From assembly GCA_964618455.1 (NCBI GenBank), contig CAZUAQ010000019.1, positions 1-64,000 of the forward strand: a DNA stretch of 64,000 nt. Reading direction: 5' to 3'. Positions 1 to 6,751 of this stretch are shown here, one piece after another. Position 1 is the first letter of the stretch. Each line of letters begins with the position of its first letter. This stretch comes from CAZUAQ01 sp964618455 (lineage in GTDB: Bacteria > Planctomycetota > Phycisphaerae > UBA1845 > PWPN01). A program made the translations under genes and the position numbers. The notes beneath the pieces were generated by a model. The model searched no databases and was not told where the DNA came from. It saw only the letters and a program-made list of their open reading frames with translations.

Positions 1-1
1 A

Positions 2-160
2 CTCCAAGGGCGCAACCTAACAGGCGCCGAACATCAAGGGTTTTCTACAGAGCCAGTGATGTCCCCTTTACTTACGCGGCCCATCGGGGGGCTTGTTAGC
101 GAAAATGTTGATGTATCTAATAGTCTTCAGGCTTCCCATCCGAATGGCCCGTGTCAATGA
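2..160 (+). other. Left edge; possible 3' end of a truncated ORF
   Basis: One plus-strand frame is open from base 2 to a TGA ending at 160, giving about 52 residues with no recognisable motif. It may be the C-terminal end of a gene cut by the window edge, or chance. No terminator hairpin was seen between it and the next start at 194. Confidence 0.2.
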
Positions 161-193
161 GTATGTGTTGTCATTGTTGAGGAAGTAATATTC

Positions 194-2158
194 ATGCATG
201 CAAGATATGCGGTGTTAAGGTTAATCGTCCCTGCAATAATGCTCCCGGTTGAACAACTGAAGTCGGAAGAGTGCATTGGTTGGGCACACACCAGGCCCGC
301 ACAAGTCTCACAAGCGCATTCCTTGGGAGCTTCACATATTCAGCAGTCACACGAGCGTTCTTATCTCAGCGCCTACCTCGATTATGTTTGTCACAGAGAA
401 TGGCTCCAAAGTCTGAACTCCGAGGGAAGAGATCGATATTGGGAGGGTATCTCATCTAGACACCGCATCCCTCGAAACAAGTGCTCAGAAGAAGCCTTGC
501 GTTTCGCTGCCGAAGAGGAAGTCCGGTCAGAGTTCACGCGTATCTGGAAGCAGCGACTTGATCTTCTTAAATGTGACGAGCCTGAGTCGCTATTGATCGG
601 ATGGGATCAGCTGTCCCTAGAGAAATGGAGACTTCGAGATCGCATCGGCCCCTTGAGCTGGGAGGTCGATGAGTTTCTACCTGAGCAGGCTCAGGATGTG
701 GAGATGCGAAGGTCCGTGTTGCGCCAACTCGAGGACCGAGGATCATTCTCGCCTGTACTCTTTCTCAAGGCGCTGCTGTTACCCTCGGATGATCGAATAG
801 CCGATACACTGGTCACGCAAGCTCTTGAATACAATGACTATCCTAGCTTGATCCCACCCGAGAAGATGACCGAGATTCATTCCAGGTTAACTGGACGCGA
901 ACGACCGATCCGACGGGGATTCCGTTCCCCCTCGACACAGTCTGATTATCTTCGCATGCTACTCCAGTCGCCGGATCCGCCGATACGTGAGGCGATTGGG
1001 CGTTATCTTTGCTCAGACGCTCCGTGGTCCGCGAAGGAATCACTCTTACAAGCCTTGTTACGCGCTGCGGGAGTTGATGGATGTATCCAGCTCGAGGAGT
1101 CGCGATTACGCCGTTTGATCAAGTGTCTGCCTGCCGAGGCCTTTCTCAAAGTGTTGTCTCGCTTCGAGCGGAACAGCACCATTCTTGAGGATCTGGCCGA
1201 AGAACAACTTAGAGATGCTCATCAGCCCTACGAGTTCCGCTTGTGGTTAGCAGCAGAGTTGAGCGCCCGCCATATGCCGATTGCGAAGCTACTCGAATAT
1301 CCTGACGGAGAAAGGCTTCGATACGATATCGTAGAACAGGCCACGGTAGGCATTCCCTTTCAGAGGTTGGAAGGCTTTGATCCTGTTGACTGGATCCTCG
1401 AGCCCCGCTCGACAGACAATGAAAAACAGATAGCGCTAGAGTACTTGGGGGTACTTGCGAGATCGGAGGCACTGAGCGACTTAGGATCTACACAGGAAGC
1501 ACCAGCGAAGCTCGAGTTCTTGTCTCGAGAAGCCCCTAGTCACTCACTTCGTTCCAGGGCAACTGAATTGCACACGTTCGTGAGACGGAGTATCCGCGAA
1601 AAGCATGAAGCGGCCATAAGGGACGCGGAGGCGCAGTTGTCTGTGATGCAGGCGATGCTGGATTCCCTAGAGATGTCGTTGGCTCGCGAGCAAGCCGAAC
1701 AGGAGGGACGGAGTGAAGCATACATCAGACAGCTTCAGGAACAATGCGAAGGATTCTTGAGATCGATACTCGAAACTCATCTGATTCTACTTTTTCGTCG
1801 CTTGGAGCTGTATTCAGAACAGAATAGAGGTCTGTTGCCGGATGATCTCGACGCTATTGAAGGAGTGCGATTGAGCGTGAGAAATCATCAGATCGTTTAT
1901 TTCGCGCCCAGGGGTGTTCCTCTTGCCCGATTAACAAAGGATACTTTGCTGATGATAATCGATAGGCCATGCTGTCCGTCGGAACAGGATGGTTCCCGAT
2001 ATGCGGTGGCGATATCGGGCGATGGTGAATTGCTCTCCCTTCGAAGAGACCAACTATTGGACTTCTGGGATCGTCTCAACCAATTCAGGGCCTCGCACCA
2101 CCTGCCTGCGATCCAAATATCAGAGTATCAGCATCTCGAAGAATGGGTAAAGGATTGA
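194..2158 (+). CDS. Hypothetical protein with coiled coil and pseudopilin-like C-terminus
   Basis: The 654-residue product was not recognised as a family. The ATG at 194 is preceded by GAGGAAG about eight bases upstream, which supports this start. The middle is charged and helix-rich. Residues about 470-530 form a probable coiled coil rich in E, R, Q and A. The last 130 residues (LELYSEQNRGLLPDDLDAIEG, then YAVAISGDGELL, then a short helix) recall the C-terminal part of planctomycete pseudopilin-like (DUF1559, H-X9-DG) proteins, where an N-terminal pilin helix would normally be present; that helix is absent here. No clear signal peptide is seen, though residues 7-18 are hydrophobic. Its codon use is visibly less GC-rich than that of genes beyond 3.3 kb, consistent with a different history. 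Function unknown. Confidence 0.7.
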   Translation: MHARYAVLRLIVPAIMLPVEQLKSEECIGWAHTRPAQVSQAHSLGASHIQQSHERSYLSAYLDYVCHREWLQSLNSEGRDRYWEGISSRHRIPRNKCSEEALRFAAEEEVRSEFTRIWKQRLDLLKCDEPESLLIGWDQLSLEKWRLRDRIGPLSWEVDEFLPEQAQDVEMRRSVLRQLEDRGSFSPVLFLKALLLPSDDRIADTLVTQALEYNDYPSLIPPEKMTEIHSRLTGRERPIRRGFRSPSTQSDYLRMLLQSPDPPIREAIGRYLCSDAPWSAKESLLQALLRAAGVDGCIQLEESRLRRLIKCLPAEAFLKVLSRFERNSTILEDLAEEQLRDAHQPYEFRLWLAAELSARHMPIAKLLEYPDGERLRYDIVEQATVGIPFQRLEGFDPVDWILEPRSTDNEKQIALEYLGVLARSEALSDLGSTQEAPAKLEFLSREAPSHSLRSRATELHTFVRRSIREKHEAAIRDAEAQLSVMQAMLDSLEMSLAREQAEQEGRSEAYIRQLQEQCEGFLRSILETHLILLFRRLELYSEQNRGLLPDDLDAIEGVRLSVRNHQIVYFAPRGVPLARLTKDTLLMIIDRPCCPSEQDGSRYAVAISGDGELLSLRRDQLLDFWDRLNQFRASHHLPAIQISEYQHLEEWVKD

Positions 2159-2511
2159 AGGAGTATCTGATTCCATGACGGAAACTGAGTGGAAAGGGGG
2201 TCGGGAGTCTTTGTTGACTTATCAAGTGTCCAAAGGTCGAGTTGGATCGTCTGGGTTGGGTGAAAGGCTGCCGAACGAATGGGGGAATCGGGTGTCTTTG
2301 GTGACGTATTCTTGCAGAAATCGACCGATCCGAATAAGAAACTATTTAACCCGGGTTTCCCGGTGAGCGGTGTTGCTGGGGATCACGTTGTGAAAAGACT
2401 CCCGACCCCTGTTACGGTCAAAGGGTTCTCAACTCGGGTTGCGAGTATCCGATCGATCAAGGTGGGCTCCGTGCAACGATGGACATATGAGAATGAGGAG
2501 TAGAATCCGCG
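2159..2511. other. 353-base interval with no firm gene
   Basis: No known RNA or hairpin terminator was recognised here. A plus-strand frame at 2279-2503 (74 codons) ends eight bases before the next gene, and another short frame starts at 2175. Neither has a recognisable product, so both are left uncalled. The run GAGGAG at 2495-2500 is a good ribosome binding site for the gene at 2512. Confidence 0.4.
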
Positions 2512-3024
2512 ATGTCTGTTAATGCTCACGGTTATGAGCCCGAAGGATATTGTCCAGGATGCGGGTATCGGATTGACCAAGGTCGCTGCCCGGAATGCGG
2601 TCTACGTGTGACCCGGCGCCAATTGCTGAAGACCAGGCCTCGGTTCTCATGGAGGGCCGTGGTATGGTGGCGAGCGACAGTGTGGGCTATCGCCGTCTTC
2701 TTCGTCGTCTGCCTTCTGCAAGGTATCTACGTGGCTGTGACTCCTAACAGATCTATGATGCACACCGTGACACCGACACCGGGGTCGCCGATAACACAGT
2801 TACCGGTAACGGAGTCATCTCCGACGACCTTGACCCCAATTGTCGATATGCTGATCACCTTCGCGACTGGTCCTGGCCTCTTAGTCCGGGAGGCGGGAGT
2901 CTTCCTCGGCGTCATGGAACGATCCGTTTTAATGCCACTTTGGCTCGTGATGCTGAATTCGATCATGTATGCAATGACGATCGAATTGCTTTTCTCGTTG
3001 CGGAAGTACAGGAGGTTATCGTAA
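2512..3024 (+). CDS. Small zinc-ribbon membrane protein
   Basis: The 170-residue product begins with a zinc-ribbon-like module: CPGCGY near residue 14 and CPECGL near residue 27, four cysteines in two CxxC pairs. Hydrophobic segments follow at about 46-68 (WWRATVWAIAVFFVVCLLQG), about 104-122 and about 138-160, so it is probably an integral membrane protein with a cytoplasmic zinc knuckle. Short proteins with this layout are common in Planctomycetota, mostly without assigned function. The start follows GAGGAG with suitable spacing. No operon partner can be named and no role is inferred beyond membrane location. Confidence 0.65.
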   Translation: MSVNAHGYEPEGYCPGCGYRIDQGRCPECGLRVTRRQLLKTRPRFSWRAVVWWRATVWAIAVFFVVCLLQGIYVAVTPNRSMMHTVTPTPGSPITQLPVTESSPTTLTPIVDMLITFATGPGLLVREAGVFLGVMERSVLMPLWLVMLNSIMYAMTIELLFSLRKYRRLS

Positions 3025-3323
3025 AGCGGTCCACAGCCGGAGGCGGTCCAAAATGTCGTTCCCCCCGGAAGCCTCACGCGTAATAACCCGAGGGTCAACG
3101 TTTTTGCGGCTGCCTTGCGTGACCAGCCGGCTCATAACCAGTCGACGCTCATTTTCAGCCTGAAATCGCGGTTGCGCGAGGCGCGCGTCATCACCGGGCA
3201 GTCACTTGTTTGCGCCCTCGGCTGGGTTATGACCTCGGCGAGACAAAAAAGTGTCTCGCGCGGCGATTTGAAGAGAGTTTGGCCCGCTCTGGTGGCCCAC
3301 ACCCGTGCTGATCTACGTAAGCT
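3025..3323. other. Intergenic interval with one short hairpin
   Basis: This stretch separates the plus-strand zinc-ribbon gene from the convergent CRTAC1 gene. A perfect 8-bp inverted repeat, GCGAGACA and TGTCTCGC with a six-base A-rich loop, lies at 3238-3259. It is about 65 bases beyond the CRTAC1 stop and could be part of a terminator, but no T-run follows on either strand. No tRNA or reading frame of merit was found. Confidence 0.4.
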
Positions 3324-5075
3324 TTATTCGCCAAGCGGGTCATCATGCCGGGCGACGAAGACCTGGTCGGCGGGCAGCGCCGTCCAGGTGCGGCGTTGAC
3401 CGCCGGGCCACTCAATCACGAGCGTGTCGACCTGTGCCGCCTCGCCGAGTCCGAAGTGCAGGCGGGTGTCGCAGGTGGAGGCGTAGCTGTAGTTCACGAT
3501 GACGTCGCGGCGGTAGGTCGTGTCGCCGATTGTGACGAAGACCTTGGCGCCGATGGCATCGCGAGCGCCGTACCTCCCCGCCACACGCACCATGAACCAG
3601 CGGTTCCCCGCCGCCGCGTCGTTCCGCAGCAGACGCGCCGGGCCGTTGTTGTTGCTGATCAGCACGTCCACGTCACCGTCGTTGTCATAGTCGCCCGTCG
3701 CCACGCCGCGCGACACCTCCAGCACCTGCATCGCCGGTCCGAGCGTCGCGGTGATGTCGGTGAAGCGGTGGTCCTCGGCGGACCATTCCAGGACCATGTC
3801 GTACAGGGTGAGCGGGCGGTCCGCTTCCGGCGGCTCGGTCCCCGTCTGCTCGACGGCGGCGCCGTTACCGATGTAGATGACCCGGCGGTGATCGTTCCAC
3901 AGATGCAACATGCAGGCGCCGAAGCTGGTGTCGCGCAGTGTCAACGCCCCGAGCCGTGTCGGCAGCGTCACGTCGTCGAAGTAATGCTGCTGGTTCAGGT
4001 AGAGCGTCTGCGTCTCGCCGTAGTAGCTGCACATGAAGAGATCAAGGTCGCCGTCGAGGTCGAAGTCCTCGGCGTTGCAGCCCATGCTCGCCTCTTCGAG
4101 CCCCTGGCCGTTGAATGCGCAGCCCCGGGTGAGGGCGACGTTCTCGAACTTCCAGTCGCCGCGATTCCGCCAGAGCCGGTTGGGAAACGTATCGTTGGCG
4201 ATGTAGACGTCGATGAGGCCGTCGTCGTCGAAGTCGGCGCAGATGGCGCTCATGCCGGGTCCGGGCTCATCGGCGATGCCCGAGTCGGCGGTCACGTCGG
4301 TGAAGGTGCCGTCGCCGTTGTTGCGGTAGATGACATCGGCGGTAGGGTGATAGGCCTCGGGGCTGCAGTAATCGCGATGCCCCTCGAATTCGCACTTCAC
4401 GTCCGTCTCGACCGACCACGCCACGTAATTCGCGACGAAAATATCCAGCCGGCCGTCACGATCGAAGTCGCTGAACCCGCAGCCGATGCCCCAGCCGGGA
4501 TGGCCGAGCCCCGCCTGTTTCGTGACGTCGGTAAACGTGCCTTCGCCGTTGTTGCGCAGCAGCACATCGGGGCCGACGTTCTGAATGTAAATGTCGTTGT
4601 CGCCGTCGTTGTCGATATCGCCGATGGCCATACCCTGGCCGTACCCGGTGTCGCCCGCGCCGCTGGACTCGGTGATGTCCTCGAACGTGCCGTCGCCGCG
4701 ATTGCGGTACAGCCGGTTGGGCTTGGCGGGGGCGGAGGGATCGGTCAGGTCGCGCCCGCTCTGGATGAGGTAGATGTCGAGCAGGTCGTCGTTGTCCACG
4801 TCGACGAATCCGCAGCCGGACCCCGCCACTTCGGGGAAGAGATAGCCCCCGCGCATGAGCGGATCATGGACGAAGTCGATGCCCGCCGGCTTCGTGACGT
4901 CCACGAGCATGCCGGGTTGGCGTGGGGGGAGTTCTGACGTGCTCCGGGCGTGCGCTTCCGCGGGCGGCGCGTCTTCCTTGTGGCATGCCGGCAGGAGCAT
5001 GGCGAGCAGGAGCACCGCAAGGCGGAGCGCGATGGGGCCGACGCGCGACGGGTAGGGGCGTTCATTGCCGATCAT
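3324..5075 (-). CDS. CRTAC1-family lipoprotein (FG-GAP/VCBS repeats plus ASPIC/UnbV domain)
   Basis: The 583-residue product starts with a lipoprotein signal (LLLAMLLPAC, lipidated Cys near 31). The body is a series of FG-GAP/VCBS beta-propeller repeats. Each has an acidic Ca2+-binding loop such as DVDNDDLLDIY, DIDNDGDNDIY, DFDRDGRLDIF and DFDLDGDLDLF, interleaved with YRNRGDGTFEDIT-type strands. The C-terminal 90 residues match the ASPIC/UnbV domain (GAKVFVTIGD, LHFGLGEA, VDTLVIEWPGG). Such proteins are outer-surface or periplasmic binding proteins abundant in Planctomycetota; the ligand is unknown. The gene lies three bases after the upstream TPR gene and is almost certainly co-transcribed with it. 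Confidence 0.9.
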   Translation of the reverse strand: MIGNERPYPSRVGPIALRLAVLLLAMLLPACHKEDAPPAEAHARSTSELPPRQPGMLVDVTKPAGIDFVHDPLMRGGYLFPEVAGSGCGFVDVDNDDLLDIYLIQSGRDLTDPSAPAKPNRLYRNRGDGTFEDITESSGAGDTGYGQGMAIGDIDNDGDNDIYIQNVGPDVLLRNNGEGTFTDVTKQAGLGHPGWGIGCGFSDFDRDGRLDIFVANYVAWSVETDVKCEFEGHRDYCSPEAYHPTADVIYRNNGDGTFTDVTADSGIADEPGPGMSAICADFDDDGLIDVYIANDTFPNRLWRNRGDWKFENVALTRGCAFNGQGLEEASMGCNAEDFDLDGDLDLFMCSYYGETQTLYLNQQHYFDDVTLPTRLGALTLRDTSFGACMLHLWNDHRRVIYIGNGAAVEQTGTEPPEADRPLTLYDMVLEWSAEDHRFTDITATLGPAMQVLEVSRGVATGDYDNDGDVDVLISNNNGPARLLRNDAAAGNRWFMVRVAGRYGARDAIGAKVFVTIGDTTYRRDVIVNYSYASTCDTRLHFGLGEAAQVDTLVIEWPGGQRRTWTALPADQVFVARHDDPLGE

Positions 5076-5078
5076 CGT

Positions 5079-6590
5079 TCACTCCGCTTCAGAAGTCGCC
5101 GGATGGCCGCGCCGCCTGGCGATCTGGTCGAGACGTTCCCGGGCCGGGCTGTCGGCGGGCTTCAGCTTAAGCAGTTTCTTGTAGGTGGCCTCGGCCTGAT
5201 CGAGTCGGCCCGCCATCAGGCACGCCTCCGCCAATTGCCAGAGCGGCCGGATGTCCTGCGGTGCCCGTTCCGCCGAGCGCTCGAAGAACGGTATGGCCGC
5301 GCCGAACTCACCCTGCAACGCGAGGGCCAGGCCTTTGAGCAGGTAAGGCTGATGCGAGTTCGGGTCCAGCCGCATGGCTTCCTCCGCCGCCGTGTCGGCC
5401 TGTTCGTACGCCTCCTGTTGCAGGGCGATTCGGCACAGCGTGACCCATGCCCGGACGAACACGGGATCGAGCTCCACCGCCTTTCGCGCCGACGACATCG
5501 CGTCGTCCAGTTGCTCGGCGCCGAGGCAGGACGACGCCAGGAGCTCATGCAGTGCCGCGCTTTTCGGGCGATGCTCGAGTGCGTCGCGCGCGGCCTTGAT
5601 GGCCTCGTCCGCGCGCTGCTGCGTCAACAGTCCGCCGACGATGTCTTCCACGCGATCGACCGTCGTGCCCATCCAGCGAATGCGCGACGCCAGCGGATCG
5701 TTCATGGAGACGTACTGCGGCAGGGACTGGAAACGGTCGCGGTAGGTCTTCGCCCGCTGCTCGTCGCCGAGCTTCTGGAAGATCTGCGACATCTGGAAGT
5801 AGACACGGTAGTCGTTGGGGTTGCGGTCACCGGCCTGCATGAAGTAGCGCAACGCCTTCTCCGACTCGTTCCGGCCGGCGGCGACTTTGCCGAGACCGAC
5901 GTAGCCGTTCTCGTCCTCAGGCTGCAGGTCGACGTACGTCTGATAGGCATCCTCCGCCCGGTCGAGTTCACCGGCGCGGATGAGCGCCTCGCCGAGATGA
6001 AACCAGGCGGGCGCGAATTCCGGGTTGCGTTCGACGGTCGCCTGGAGCGCCGCCAGGGCCTTGCCGGCGTGGCCGAGCCGCTCCTGCACGCGGGCAATCT
6101 GGTAGTGCCACGCGTAGTTGTCTTCGAGTTCGAGGGCACGCCGATAGCAGGCGAGGGCGCGGTCGCGTTCTTCATGGGCCTGGTAGAGATCGCCGAGGCG
6201 TCCCACCGCCTCGGCGGATTGCGGCCGGCGGGCGAGCTGCTCGTGCGCGCGGTAGAGAAACGAACTCCACACGCCATCGAGTTCGGCGAAGTCCGGCGGC
6301 GTGGGCAGGTCGAGGCTTTCGGTGAAGGCGGCCATCGCTTGCGGGTCGACGAGGACGCGCCGGGCGCCGTCCATCTGCGTTTCGTAACGGGGAGGGGGCA
6401 GTTCGGTGACGGTCGCATCGGGTGCCGGCTCTTCAGGCATTGAGGTGGACTGAACAGCGATCCATATGCCGAGCCCGAGAAGAATGACCAGCGCCAATCC
6501 AAGCAGGAGGGATCGCCGCCGCCGGCCGGCCGTATCTTCGGTCGGTTGAACCGCATCCGATCGGCGTGTTGTCGAATGCCGAGATGGCAT
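5079..6590 (-). CDS. Membrane-anchored TPR repeat protein
   Basis: The 503-residue product has a cytoplasmic basic N-terminus, one transmembrane anchor near residues 27-46 (SLLLGLALVILLGLGIWIAV) and then at least nine tetratricopeptide repeats. Examples are VGRLGDLYQAHEERDRALACY, PAWFHLGEALIRAGELDRA and RPLWQLAEACLMAGRLDQA. TPR arrays are protein-binding scaffolds, so this is probably a periplasmic adaptor. It is the first gene of a two-gene unit with the CRTAC1 lipoprotein three bases downstream, a pairing that suggests a shared envelope complex. Partner and substrate cannot be read from the sequence. Confidence 0.85.
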   Translation of the reverse strand: MPSRHSTTRRSDAVQPTEDTAGRRRRSLLLGLALVILLGLGIWIAVQSTSMPEEPAPDATVTELPPPRYETQMDGARRVLVDPQAMAAFTESLDLPTPPDFAELDGVWSSFLYRAHEQLARRPQSAEAVGRLGDLYQAHEERDRALACYRRALELEDNYAWHYQIARVQERLGHAGKALAALQATVERNPEFAPAWFHLGEALIRAGELDRAEDAYQTYVDLQPEDENGYVGLGKVAAGRNESEKALRYFMQAGDRNPNDYRVYFQMSQIFQKLGDEQRAKTYRDRFQSLPQYVSMNDPLASRIRWMGTTVDRVEDIVGGLLTQQRADEAIKAARDALEHRPKSAALHELLASSCLGAEQLDDAMSSARKAVELDPVFVRAWVTLCRIALQQEAYEQADTAAEEAMRLDPNSHQPYLLKGLALALQGEFGAAIPFFERSAERAPQDIRPLWQLAEACLMAGRLDQAEATYKKLLKLKPADSPARERLDQIARRRGHPATSEAE

Positions 6591-6714
6591 AGACGGTACC
6601 TTGTGCTTTCCTCAACTCAGGTGCGAAGACATTGGCACACTGCCCGGTGTTCATCGCGACGTGCAATCGCATCTTAACATAATGTCCTGTGAAATCCGAC
6701 GCAGCGTGGATGGC

Positions 6715-6744
6715 TTGCGATGCGTCGTCGGATCAGACTATAGT
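6715..6744 (+). promoter_or_regulatory. Sigma-70-type promoter, apparently leaderless
   Basis: TTGCGA at 6715-6720 and TATAGT at 6739-6744 are separated by 18 bases. The expected start point, about seven bases after the -10, falls at 6751-6752, which is the ATG of the lyase-like gene. This predicts an mRNA with little or no 5' leader. Confidence 0.5.
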
Positions 6745-6751
6745 TGCTCTC

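Noticed and set aside
2175..2503. Small gene or frameshifted gene between 2175 and 2503
   Set aside because: Two short frames could be joined by a frameshift, but neither shows a domain, signal or codon bias that supports coding.
3345..4937. Long open frame on the plus strand, opposite the CRTAC1 gene
   Set aside because: It is antisense to a gene with clear VCBS repeats and its product is a low-complexity Val/Ala/Arg string typical of antisense frames in GC-rich DNA.
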